From Thermoleophilum album (lineage in GTDB: Bacteria > Actinomycetota > Thermoleophilia > Solirubrobacterales > Thermoleophilaceae): a DNA stretch of 64,000 bases. Shown here one piece after another: positions 42,793 through 51,552 of the stretch. Every line of letters begins with the position of its first letter. Position 1 is the first letter of the stretch. Where the stretch lies: the NCBI RefSeq assembly GCF_900108055.1, contig NZ_FNWJ01000001.1, positions 992,001 to 1,056,000 of the forward strand. Direction: 5' to 3'. Both the position numbers and the translations under genes were made by a program. The notes under the pieces were generated by a model. It was not told the origin of the DNA and ran no database searches. It worked only from the letters and a program-made list of their open reading frames with translations.

Positions 42793-43208
42793 GCGCCGAC
42801 GTCGTCGGCGGGACGGCGCGCGCGCTCGCGCAGGCCGGCCACCACCAGCAGCGCAGCGCAAACCAGCGCCAACAGGCTCTGCCCGAGCGGTCGGTCGAAG
42901 AGTCGCACGACGATCAGCACGGCCGCCCAGCCGCCGGCGATCGCGACGGCCGTGCCATCGCCGCCGGGCAGGTGAAAGCGTTTGCCGTGGGCCCGCGCCC
43001 ACAGCAGCGCCAGCACCGCCAGCGCCGCCAAACCCTCGGCGGCCTCGACCGCCGAGTAGGGGCCGAAGGTACTGGCCAAGAGAAGTAGCGCGACGACCGC
43101 GATCACGCGCTGCTCAGCGGCCAGCGCGCGCCAGCTAGCGACCACCTCGCGCAACAGGCGCCGCGCAAGCCGTGCGCCGCGACTTCGCTCGATGCTGTCC
43201 GCAGCCAT
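42783..43208 (-). CDS. Small membrane protein, function unknown
   Basis: About 141 residues, starting MAADSIERSRGARL. A basic amphipathic N-terminus is followed by hydrophobic segments VIAVVALLLLASTFG, EGLAALAVLALLWARA, AVAIAGGWAAVLIVVRLF and SLLALVCAALLVVAGLRER, about four membrane passes. It is divergent from the small gene at 43254. No family recognised. Confidence 0.55.
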   Translation of the reverse strand: MAADSIERSRGARLARRLLREVVASWRALAAEQRVIAVVALLLLASTFGPYSAVEAAEGLAALAVLALLWARAHGKRFHLPGGDGTAVAIAGGWAAVLIVVRLFDRPLGQSLLALVCAALLVVAGLRERARRPADDVGAYS

Positions 43209-43241
43209 CGACCGCCGCGAGCGTAGTCGCACGCTCGCAAC

Positions 43242-43247
43242 TACTAT
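43242..43247 (+). promoter_or_regulatory. Putative -10 box of a leaderless transcript
   Basis: TACTAT lies 6 bases upstream of ATG 43254, close to the TANNNT consensus at the distance expected if transcription starts at the ATG. Confidence 0.4.
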
Positions 43248-43253
43248 CGAAAC

Positions 43254-43472
43254 ATGGCTACCGAGCAGCCCGATTTGATCGGCCCCGACGAGGTCGCCTA
43301 CCGCCTGGAGCTGACGCCGGCGCAGCTGAAAGTGACCTGGACAGCCCTCAAGACGTTGGCCGACGACCTTGGGCACGACGAACACGACGTGCTGGAGGTC
43401 GTGCGCCAGGTGCTCGCGAAGCTGCCCGACGAGAACGCGATCCGGGCAATTCGACTGGACCAGCCTCGGTGA
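43254..43472 (+). CDS. Small acidic helical protein, function unknown
   Basis: A 72-residue protein rich in Asp, Glu and Leu, predicted helical throughout: IGPDEVAYRLELTPAQLKVT, then TALKTLADDLGHDEHDVLEV and VLAKLPDENAIRAIRLD. No Cys and no membrane segment. Its regular composition and a good promoter-like box upstream support it as a real gene. It faces the small partner of the ArsA-like gene tail to tail. Confidence 0.55.
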   Translation: MATEQPDLIGPDEVAYRLELTPAQLKVTWTALKTLADDLGHDEHDVLEVVRQVLAKLPDENAIRAIRLDQPR

Positions 43473-43511
43473 AGCGGCGCGGCGAGGTCGGCTTGCGCCG
43501 CCTCGCTGCGC

Positions 43512-43736
43512 TCACTCGAGGGGGATCTCCTCGACCTGCGGTTTCCTTTGCGGCTGGTCGAGACGTTCCAGGTACCAGTCGATGAGGTCGCGCAGTGCTC
43601 GCAACAAGTCGCGCAACGCTTCGGTAGCACGACTGCGCAGCTCGGGCGGCAGCGCGTGTCGAGCCGCCTCGAGCACGTAGACGATCAGCGACAGATCGAA
43701 AAGCGGGGTGCGTGGCGGTCTGCCGTCTTCGTTCAT
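43512..43736 (-). CDS. Small helical protein linked to the ArsA-like ATPase
   Basis: A 74-residue protein, largely amphipathic helix: FDLSLIVYVLEAARHALPPE, then RATEALRDLLRALRDLIDWY. Its ATG overlaps the TGA of the ArsA-like gene (ATGA, 43733-43736), so the two are translationally coupled and probably act together. I do not recognise the family. Confidence 0.6.
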   Translation of the reverse strand: MNEDGRPPRTPLFDLSLIVYVLEAARHALPPELRSRATEALRDLLRALRDLIDWYLERLDQPQRKPQVEEIPLE

Positions 43737-44929
43737 GGTGTAGCTACCAGCGAACTTCGCGGGCGACGGAACGAGACCTCGAGTACGCCGTCTTCGAAGC
43801 GAGCTCCGCTGGGGGCGCAGCCGGCCAGAGAGTCGGGCAACAGCACCGTGCGCTTGTGCGCACCGACCCGCACGACCAGTTCCAAGCCGACCTTGCTCAG
43901 CTTGATTTCGTCACGTGTGGCGAGCGGCAGGGGTAACGTCAGGCGCGCGCCGTCGGGGTCTTCCTTGAACTCGTGTCGCGCACCGTCGTAGAGGATCTCG
44001 TGCGCGCACGCTTCGGCGAACAGCGCCGCCGCCAAGCGATCGAGCATACGCGCGCCCACTACCTCCTCGGCGAACATCGGCGCGACGAGAATCGGTAGCG
44101 GCGCAAACGCTTCCCGCACCAGTTCCATCTGCTGGTTTTGCAGTTCTCGCCACGGCGCCAGATAGCCATCGTCGGCCTCCGGGGGTAGGACGCGGTTTAC
44201 GACGATCGCGTCAACCGGAAAGCCGTAGAGGCTCAGGTAGGTGTAGGTCCGCATCGCCTCGCGCACGACGATCCGCTCCGGGTTCAGCACCAGGCGCACG
44301 CTTGTAGTTCGCCGTTCGCGCAGGATTGTCGCCAGGCCACCGAGTCCCCGCACAAGCCGTTCCACCTCATCGAAAACAGGGTCGTCGGGCAGTGGTACGT
44401 CGAGCAGAGTGCGGGCAAGCGGCCGCGCTGCGGCAACAAGCTTGCGCTCCAGAGGGATCACTTTCTCCAGCCACCAGGCGGCGACGTCCGGGAACGAGAG
44501 CAGCCGCAAGGTCTCGCCGGTCGGCGCGCAGTCGACGATCAAGCACTCGAAATCTCCGCGTTCGTAGTGCTCCTTGATCGCCAGGAGCGCGAACAGCTCG
44601 TCCATGCCGGGCGGCACCGTCAACTCCTCGGCGGCGATCCGGTCGACACCCCGTTCCGACAGGAGCTTGGTTAGCCAACTCTGCACCGCCTCCCAACGGC
44701 GCTCGATCTCTTCCTGCGCTTGCACCTGCTGGGCGTAGAGGCGCCGGCCGCACTCCGTCGGGCGGCTACCGACCTCGCGTTCCAGGGCATCGGCCAGGGT
44801 GTGCGCGGGATCAGTGGACACGACGAGTGTGCGCAGACCCTCGCGAGCGCAGCGGCGGGCGGTGGCTAGCGCGACGCTGCTTTTGCCGACACCGCCCTTA
44901 CCGGTGTAGATGATTGTTCGCGGCGGCAC
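43733..44929 (-). CDS. ArsA/Get3-family anion-transporting ATPase with C-terminal HSP20-like domain
   Basis: A 398-residue protein with the deviant Walker A YTGKGGVGKSSVALATA (P-loop with the signature Lys), the switch region VSTDPAHTLADAL, CLIVDCAPTGETLRLLSFP and a NVRV-type adenine segment VNRVLPPEADDGY. Only one ATPase half is present. Residues 315-398 form a small beta domain, LPLPLATRDEIKLSKVGLEL and LLPDSLAGCAPSGARFEDGV, matching the alpha-crystallin-like domain found in some ArsA homologues. No arsenic genes are near, so a role in membrane-protein targeting or another cargo is as likely as arsenite export. Confidence 0.87.
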   Translation of the reverse strand: MPPRTIIYTGKGGVGKSSVALATARRCAREGLRTLVVSTDPAHTLADALEREVGSRPTECGRRLYAQQVQAQEEIERRWEAVQSWLTKLLSERGVDRIAAEELTVPPGMDELFALLAIKEHYERGDFECLIVDCAPTGETLRLLSFPDVAAWWLEKVIPLERKLVAAARPLARTLLDVPLPDDPVFDEVERLVRGLGGLATILRERRTTSVRLVLNPERIVVREAMRTYTYLSLYGFPVDAIVVNRVLPPEADDGYLAPWRELQNQQMELVREAFAPLPILVAPMFAEEVVGARMLDRLAAALFAEACAHEILYDGARHEFKEDPDGARLTLPLPLATRDEIKLSKVGLELVVRVGAHKRTVLLPDSLAGCAPSGARFEDGVLEVSFRRPRSSLVATP

Positions 44930-44943
44930 GCTGCGTTGGCATG

Positions 44944-46686
44944 CTAAGGCGCTGTGCCGGCGGTGTTCTGCTCGGGGGCCGCTGCCTCGACTTGCAGGCT
45001 TCGTCGCGCGCGCAGACCGCGTCCGGTTCGCAGCTCCTTGGCGGCGATGACCAGCGTGTAGCTGCCCGGTGTGCGGGGACGCCAGTGGAACGTCCAGGTG
45101 CCGCGGGACCGCGTGGTAAGGCGGCGCAGCAGGGTCCTGTTGCCGCGCGTAACCGTGAACTCCACGGCTGAGAGCTTGGAGAGGCGAAAGCGAATTGCGA
45201 CCGTACGCCCGACCTCCACGACCGGGGGCTGATCCTGCGTCTCGGGCTCACCGGGCGGTTGCAGGAGGTCGATGCGCGGCGGCTCGGTTTGGTAGCGGCG
45301 GAAGCGGTCGGCGTAGGTGCAAAAGACCTCACCCAGCCCGCGCGCGCAGGCACTCGCCACCAGTTCCCGCAAAAGCTCGTGGTAAGCGGGTGTCGAAGGT
45401 CGTCCTTGCCAGGAGTAGAGCGACCAATCGCCGATGTCGCTGTGCGGTATCTCGGCACGCAGTTCGCCGAGGGCAGTCGCTGCGAAGCGCGCCGCACGCG
45501 TGTCGCCGGCAAGCTGCGCGAAGTCGTGGAGGCCGATCACCGCTTGGGTGAAGGCGTTGAAGATGAACAGCCGCGGAGCGAACGAGTACTGGAGGTAGTG
45601 GGTGCCGCCGAGCGGTCCCCGCGCGACCACCCCCAGCGGCGCCCGTGTCGCGAAGGCGCCGAGCGCGCGCGCCGCGATGCGCAGGTAGTCGGGGCGTCCG
45701 AGCAACTTGGCGGCGCGCGCGTATGCCTGCAGCGCGGTCGCCTGCGCCATGCCGCTGATCCAGGGCGGGTTACCGCCACCGAAACGAAACATGTACTCCC
45801 AGGCTCTGAAGTACCTGCTGCGTTGGCTCGCGACGTCTCCGGCCTCGTCGAGCAGTCGGGCAAGGCGCTCGCGTTGACACGGTTCGCTGAGGGCCTTGAC
45901 GCAAGCGGCGTGCAGCAGGTTGGCGCGCTTGAACGTGCCGAGGGGATGGAAGCGGATCCCCTCGCCCGGGAAGTAAGCGAACAACAGCTCGCTTCCTTGC
46001 GGCTCGACCCAGGCCCGCGCCGCCGGCACTCGCGAACTACGCCAGAACCGTTCGTTGACCTCGAGCTCGAGAAACACGAGCGGCAGGCGCGACGGGATCA
46101 GCCGCCCGGCGAGCGCCAGGCGCTCGACCGAGCGCAGCACCGCGCTCAGCTCCTTGCCCGCGATGCCTCGCCGTTTGAGCGCACGAGCGGTCGCGCGGGC
46201 ACGTGTCCAGATGCCGAGGTAGCGGCGGTAGCGCGCGAGGTCGATGTGACCGCCGCGGAGGGCGCTGGCGAGCGCGGCACGTAGCGCCCGCTCGGCTTTG
46301 CTTTTGCCGCGCGCTCGGGGCCGGGCAGGGGCGGCCGGTCGTGGGGCGGGGGCGGCCGCTCGCGGGGCGGAGGCGGTCGCAGCCCGGGCGACGACCACGG
46401 CCGGGGAGCCGGTCGGGCCGGCGAGTCGGGGCAGGCGTGCCGGTCGTGGCCCCGCGACGCTCGCGGGCGGCGGAGCGAAGCGATCGCGCGCGATTCGCAC
46501 GACGCCGCGTTCGCCGAGCACGACTACCGCTGACCCGCCGCCGCTAGGTCGCGCTGCGGCCGGTGCGCCGCTCGCGGCGGCCGGAACGACCAGCGGCGCG
46601 GCGGCGACGAGCAGCGCGGCGGCTACCGGCAGCGCCGCGGCGACGAGTAGCGCGGCGGCGCGCGTCGGCAAACCGCCTCGGCGCAC
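44944..46686 (-). CDS. Secreted D-glucuronyl C5-epimerase-like protein
   Basis: About 580 residues. A basic N-terminus and long Ala/Leu/Val-rich signal sequence are followed by an Ala/Pro/Arg-rich low-complexity region to about residue 140. The C5-epimerase-type alpha-barrel then runs to about residue 460: LFAYFPGEGIRFHPLGTFKR, WISGMAQATALQAYARAAKL, YSFAPRLFIFNAFTQAVIGL, IGDWSLYSWQGRP and YHELLRELV. The C-terminal 90 residues look like a beta-sandwich (FTVTRGNRTLLRRL, RTPGSYTLVIAAKEL). A role in polysaccharide uronate modification is possible. GTG 46686 is used; further in-frame starts exist upstream to 46776. Confidence 0.7.
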   Translation of the reverse strand: MRRGGLPTRAAALLVAAALPVAAALLVAAAPLVVPAAASGAPAAARPSGGGSAVVVLGERGVVRIARDRFAPPPASVAGPRPARLPRLAGPTGSPAVVVARAATASAPRAAAPAPRPAAPARPRARGKSKAERALRAALASALRGGHIDLARYRRYLGIWTRARATARALKRRGIAGKELSAVLRSVERLALAGRLIPSRLPLVFLELEVNERFWRSSRVPAARAWVEPQGSELLFAYFPGEGIRFHPLGTFKRANLLHAACVKALSEPCQRERLARLLDEAGDVASQRSRYFRAWEYMFRFGGGNPPWISGMAQATALQAYARAAKLLGRPDYLRIAARALGAFATRAPLGVVARGPLGGTHYLQYSFAPRLFIFNAFTQAVIGLHDFAQLAGDTRAARFAATALGELRAEIPHSDIGDWSLYSWQGRPSTPAYHELLRELVASACARGLGEVFCTYADRFRRYQTEPPRIDLLQPPGEPETQDQPPVVEVGRTVAIRFRLSKLSAVEFTVTRGNRTLLRRLTTRSRGTWTFHWRPRTPGSYTLVIAAKELRTGRGLRARRSLQVEAAAPEQNTAGTAP

Positions 46687-46815
46687 GAGCCGGCGCCCCC
46701 TTGTGATCCCTGCCCACGTCGGTACCAAGCGTTTATTCACAACAGCACTCGGCGTTCGAGGTTGCTGTTCGGTCACCCACCCGATCGGCTGCACCCAAGA
46801 TCGCCGCGGTCGCGC

Positions 46816-46821
46816 TAGTCT
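46816..46821 (+). promoter_or_regulatory. Putative -10 box of the lipoprotein gene
   Basis: TAGTCT lies 10 bases before GTG 46832, in the gap shared with the divergent epimerase-like gene. No ribosome-binding site is visible. Confidence 0.3.
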
Positions 46822-46831
46822 GGCGTCGACT

Positions 46832-47959
46832 GTGCTGGAGTCGCGAGCAGCCGCCCGCAAGCCCCGTTTTGCCCCACGCCGATCGCTGGTCGTGGCGCTG
46901 GTCGCGGTGGCTGCAGCCGCCTTCGGTGCCGGCTGCGGAGGCGACGATCGCGCCGATGCCGAGAAGATCCTCAACGATGCCTTCTCCAAGCGCATACCGA
47001 GCGCCGACGTGCGCATCCAAGCCACTGTCTCGCTGCAGGGTGAGGCGGCGGGCGGCCGTCCGATCCGCATCGAGGCGAACGGCCCCTACATCGACAATCC
47101 AAGCGGTCTGCCGAAGGTCGATCTGACGGTCCGGGTCGGACCGCCAGGAGGTCCGACCGTCGAGAGTGGCTACCTCTCGACCGGCGACCGCGCGTTCGTC
47201 AAGTTCCAAGACGTCTTCTACGAGCTCCCGCGTGCGGATGTTGAGCGCCAAATCCAGGAGGCCCGCAAGCGCCGCCGCAGCGGTGGCGGATCGCTGAAAG
47301 CGCTCGGGCTCGATCCCCGTCGCTGGCTCTCGCGGGCAAGCGTCGAGGGCGACGAGCAGGTTGGCGGTGTTGAGACGCGGCACGTAAGGGGCAAGCTCGA
47401 CGTTCGTCGCCTGCTCGAGGACCTCAACCGCTTCATCGCCCGCAACCGCAACGCCCTCTCCTCGACAGGTGGGTCGGTTCCGCAGCGGCTGCCGAAGCAG
47501 TTCATCGACACCGCGACCGAGGTGGTTCGCGCCGCGACCTTCGATGTTTACGCCGGCAAGGACGATGGCATCCTGCGCCGCCTGGCAGGGCGTGTCGAGC
47601 TCGACCTGAGCAAGGCCGGCGGGTCACTGGCGAGCAACCTCGGACGAGGCACCGTCACGTTCTCCGTGCAGTTCGACAAGGTCGGTGGCAAACAGCGCGT
47701 GGAGGCGCCCGCGCAGGCTCGCCCGATATCGGAGCTGCGGAGGCTCTTGCGGGGCAGCGCGAACTCGCTGCTCGGAGGTGCGACGGGCGCTGTTTCACCG
47801 CAAGCGAGTACCGACTCGGATATCGGAGGCGGCTCGGGCGGGGGCGCTGCGGCTCCGCCTTCGAGCGAGCAGTTCAAGCGTTACGGCGAGTGTCTCGATC
47901 GTGCGCGTCCCGGCGACATTGCCGCCTTGCAACGCTGTTCGATGCTGTTGCGCCGTTAG
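46832..47959 (+). CDS. Secreted lipoprotein, LppX/LolA-like fold
   Basis: About 375 residues. A signal peptide ends in VAAAAFGAGCGGDDRAD with a lipobox Cys at about residue 33. The mature part has ADVRIQATVSLQGEAAGG, ESGYLSTGDRAFVKFQDVFY and VGGVETRHVRGKLDVRRLLE, the pattern of the LppX/LprG and LolA-like half-barrel that carries lipids across the envelope. A Gly/Ser linker precedes a conserved-looking end, EQFKRYGECLDRARPGDIAA followed by LQRCS, with two Cys. GTG 46832 is the likely start. Lipid carriage is inferred from fold and fits the Mce and RND genes elsewhere in the window. Confidence 0.7.
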   Translation: MLESRAAARKPRFAPRRSLVVALVAVAAAAFGAGCGGDDRADAEKILNDAFSKRIPSADVRIQATVSLQGEAAGGRPIRIEANGPYIDNPSGLPKVDLTVRVGPPGGPTVESGYLSTGDRAFVKFQDVFYELPRADVERQIQEARKRRRSGGGSLKALGLDPRRWLSRASVEGDEQVGGVETRHVRGKLDVRRLLEDLNRFIARNRNALSSTGGSVPQRLPKQFIDTATEVVRAATFDVYAGKDDGILRRLAGRVELDLSKAGGSLASNLGRGTVTFSVQFDKVGGKQRVEAPAQARPISELRRLLRGSANSLLGGATGAVSPQASTDSDIGGGSGGGAAAPPSSEQFKRYGECLDRARPGDIAALQRCSMLLRR

Positions 47960-47970
47960 CGGGCACCGGC

Positions 47971-49176
47971 ATGACGGCGGAGAGCGCTGAGCGCAGGGAT
48001 CGAACGGCTGCCACTAGCGCGCTGGGTGAGCTAGTGCACGACCAGGTGGAGCTCTCGCCGCTCGCGCTAGGGACCTGGAGCGGTGGCCGCTACATGAACT
48101 TCGGAGAACCGATCTCGGAGGAGCGTCTAGAGCGGCTGCTGCGTCCCGACAACAGGCTGGCGACGGTAATTACCGCCGACGTCTACGGGCGCGGGGCCGC
48201 CGACCGCGCACTCGGGCGAGCGTTGCGGGGTCTCGAGCGCGGCAGCTACCGACTAGTCGGGGCGGTCGGCCACGACTTCTACGCTGGCGAACGCCTCGGC
48301 TTCAAGGGCTACCCACGCTTCACCGATCCCCGTCTGCGGGGTCCCGAGCAGTACGAGGACTATTTGCGGCGCGCGACCGAACGCATGCTCGAGCGGTTGG
48401 GTAGCGACCAGCTCGACGTCTTGCTGCTCCACAACCCCGACCGCGTCGGCTACACAAGCGAACGCGTTTGGGAGGCGCTCAGGAAGCTGCGCGATGAAGG
48501 TCTCTGCCGATCGCTCGGTGTCGCCCCCGGGCCGGCCAACGGTTTCACGCTCGACCTAATCGGCTGCTTCGAGCGGTTCGGCGAGGTCGTCGACTGGGCG
48601 ATGATCATCCTCAACCCGCTGGAGCCGTGGCCTGGGCGGCTCTGTCTCGAGGCTGCCGAAGCGCACGGTGTGCGGCTGATCGCCCGGGTCGTCGATCACG
48701 GCGGCCTGTTCTGGGGCGACGTGCGGCCGGGGCATCCGTTCCCCGAGCGCGACCACCGGCGCTTCCGGCCGCCGGGGTGGGTCGAGGCGGGACTGGCGCG
48801 GATCGATCGCATGCGACCGGTCGCGGAGCGGCACGGGTTGAGCTGGATTCAACTGGCGGTGGCTTGGGTGCTGGCGCAGCGCCCGATCGTCTGTGCCGTG
48901 CCGACGCTAATCCAAGAGCCGGGGCCGCAGGCGCGCCCGATCGAGGACAAGCGCGCCGAGCTGGCGGCGACGCCACTGCTCTCGCCGCTGTCAGCGGCGG
49001 AGGTCGAGGAGCTCGCGCTGATCGGGGACAACCGCAACTGCATGCAGCTCAAGGGCGCATCGCCGGACCACGAGGGGGCGCCGCGTGCCGACAGCTGGCC
49101 GCTCGCCGAGCGCGACCTGGAAGTAGCCGCGCGCTGGGGTATCGACCCCGTGCGCGACCTCCGCAAAGCCGCTTGA
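47971..49176 (+). CDS. Aldo/keto reductase-like protein
   Basis: A 401-residue TIM-barrel protein of the aldo/keto reductase superfamily: LALGTWSGGRYMNFGEPIS, TADVYGRGAADRALGRAL (Asp70 and Tyr72 in the catalytic places), DQLDVLLLHNPDRVGYTS, RVWEALRKLRDEGLCRSLGV and IQLAVAWVLAQRPIVCAVPT. The catalytic Lys expected at the end of strand 3 is not visible: that stretch reads LVGAVGHDFY. It may therefore be non-standard or inactive as an oxidoreductase. ATG 47971 starts 11 bases after the lipoprotein gene. A hairpin follows the stop. Confidence 0.75.
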   Translation: MTAESAERRDRTAATSALGELVHDQVELSPLALGTWSGGRYMNFGEPISEERLERLLRPDNRLATVITADVYGRGAADRALGRALRGLERGSYRLVGAVGHDFYAGERLGFKGYPRFTDPRLRGPEQYEDYLRRATERMLERLGSDQLDVLLLHNPDRVGYTSERVWEALRKLRDEGLCRSLGVAPGPANGFTLDLIGCFERFGEVVDWAMIILNPLEPWPGRLCLEAAEAHGVRLIARVVDHGGLFWGDVRPGHPFPERDHRRFRPPGWVEAGLARIDRMRPVAERHGLSWIQLAVAWVLAQRPIVCAVPTLIQEPGPQARPIEDKRAELAATPLLSPLSAAEVEELALIGDNRNCMQLKGASPDHEGAPRADSWPLAERDLEVAARWGIDPVRDLRKAA

Positions 49177-49179
49177 GCG

Positions 49180-49199
49180 GGCCTCCCGCCGGGAGCGCC
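49180..49199 (+). terminator. Hairpin between convergent genes
   Basis: GGCCTCCC pairs with GGGAGCGCC (one bulged C) around a GCC loop, starting 4 bases after the aldo/keto reductase stop and before the end of the opposing gene. There is no T-run; it is probably bidirectional. Confidence 0.5.
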
Positions 49200-49211
49200 T
49201 CCCGCCCTCGC

Positions 49212-49514
49212 CTACTCGCCTTCGAGCTCGCGCGCGTCGGGATCCTCCACCGCGCGCTCGTGCACCTCGCGACCGGTCTCTCCGCCGAACTGGTCCTGGA
49301 AGCGCTCGAGCAGTTCGTCGCGGCGCGCCTCGTCGACCGGCACCTCGTCGGAGATCAGGATCCATTCGGCACCCTCGAACGGCTCTAGGTTGAAGATCTC
49401 GCCGTCGAGCGAGGCTGAGTCGTCGACGATCACCAGCACCTCGGTCTGGGGATTGAAGTAGGTGCCCGGCCGGTTGAGCATCTGTTCAAGCTCGAAGCGT
49501 CGTCCGTCGTCCAT
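49212..49514 (-). CDS. Small acidic protein, function unknown
   Basis: A 100-residue protein starting MDDGRRFELEQMLNRPGTYF at ATG 49514. It mixes beta-strand-like stretches (TEVLVIVDDSASLDGEIF, GAEWILISDEVPVD) with an acidic helical end, and the proline-glycine turn GTYFNPQTEV stands out. No Cys and no membrane segment. It lies 10 bases downstream of the gene at 49525-50028 and is likely co-transcribed with it. Not recognised. Confidence 0.6.
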   Translation of the reverse strand: MDDGRRFELEQMLNRPGTYFNPQTEVLVIVDDSASLDGEIFNLEPFEGAEWILISDEVPVDEARRDELLERFQDQFGGETGREVHERAVEDPDARELEGE

Positions 49515-49524
49515 CAGCGCGAGC

Positions 49525-50028
49525 CTACAGCGCGCCGCCGAGCTCACGCAGGCGCCGCTCCACCTCGGCATCCACATCCAGCGGCTGCTCGCCGCGACGC
49601 ACCCGGCGCTCGTTATTGGCGACCACGAGCTGTCGGATCTCCTCGCGCAACCCCGGGTCGCGATCGACTGCAGCCGCCGGTGCGGCGACCTCGGGCGGCT
49701 CCGCAGCCGACGGCGGTGGGCCGAGCAAGGCCTCCAGCTCGGCCTCTACGTCGAGCGGCTGTTCGCCGCGCGCTACCCGGCGATCCGATTTCGCGTTGAG
49801 CATTTGACGGACCTCCTCGCGCGCGATCGCCAGCTCGGCGCGCGGGTCGCGGGGAGGTGTCGCCGCCGGTTTACCGGGGGCGCTCCCCTGTGGGAGGTCG
49901 AGTCCGAAGCTGCCGCCCCGGCCGAGCGAGCGGTAAAGCTGACCCACGCCCACGTAACTAAGGCTCGCCGCCACCACACCGATCAGCGCGAACGCGATCA
50001 AAAGCCAGCCGAACAGGTTGGTGTCCAC
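49525..50028 (-). CDS. Membrane-anchored protein with a duplicated RGEQPLDV motif
   Basis: A 167-residue protein: one N-terminal membrane helix (NLFGWLLIAFALIGVVAASL), a Gly/Pro linker, then two copies of a charged helical unit. Copy one reads EEVRQMLNAKSDRRVARGEQ followed by PLDVEAELEALL; copy two reads EEIRQLVVANNERRVRRGEQ followed by PLDVDAEVERRLREL. An Ala/Pro-rich spacer separates them. The similarity is also visible in the DNA. GTG 50028 starts at the membrane helix. It could be a small envelope scaffold or regulator; I do not recognise a named family. Confidence 0.65.
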   Translation of the reverse strand: MDTNLFGWLLIAFALIGVVAASLSYVGVGQLYRSLGRGGSFGLDLPQGSAPGKPAATPPRDPRAELAIAREEVRQMLNAKSDRRVARGEQPLDVEAELEALLGPPPSAAEPPEVAAPAAAVDRDPGLREEIRQLVVANNERRVRRGEQPLDVDAEVERRLRELGGAL

Positions 50029-50166
50029 CTCGCTACCCCTCCCCTCGGCGTACGCAGCCCGCGACCTGGTGGTCGACAACTCCGGCGCCGGTGAGCTCAA
50101 GCCCAGTGTGGCCGATTGCAAGCGTGCGGTCTAGGGCGAGCATCTAGTACCCTTAGCGCGCAGCGA

Positions 50167-50190
50167 TTGACTGACGAATCAATCGGTCAA
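50167..50190. promoter_or_regulatory. Imperfect 24-bp palindrome upstream of acyl-CoA dehydrogenase, TetR-type operator candidate
   Basis: The outer arms are TTGAC and GTCAA, with inner matches GA and TC; 9 of 12 positions pair between half-sites. A TACCCT box at 50148-50153 could be the -10, placing the palindrome just downstream of the transcription start. TetR-type repressors of fatty-acid degradation bind comparable dyads in actinobacteria. No regulator gene is adjacent. Confidence 0.4.
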
Positions 50191-50237
50191 CGTGCGGTCG
50201 CGGTGACGCGCCGCGTCCGCCGGCAAAGGGAGCGGAA

Positions 50238-51425
<1,188 letters not shown>

Positions 51426-51477
51426 GCATCCCCGTTCCTCCGGCCCTCGCGGCCACTTCCCTCCTCCTCCCTCGCGT

Positions 51478-51511
51478 CCGGGAGGGGCCTCCCAACGGAG
51501 GCCCCTCCCGG
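51478..51511 (+). terminator. Perfect 15-bp stem terminator after acyl-CoA dehydrogenase gene
   Basis: A perfect stem of 15 base pairs (CCGGGAGGGGCCTCC and its complement) with a CAAC loop stands 52 bases after the stop, followed by CGCTATTTCTGG. The stability is very high and the loop is the same tetranucleotide as in the hairpin after metH. Confidence 0.85.
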
Positions 51512-51540
51512 CGCTATTTCTGGCGCCGCCGATTTGCGGG

Positions 51541-51546
51541 CATAAT
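51541..51546 (+). promoter_or_regulatory. Putative -10 box of the two-component operon
   Basis: CATAAT lies 6 bases upstream of GTG 51553 with no ribosome-binding site, consistent with a leaderless transcript for the kinase-regulator pair. Confidence 0.4.
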
Positions 51547-51552
51547 CGCGGC

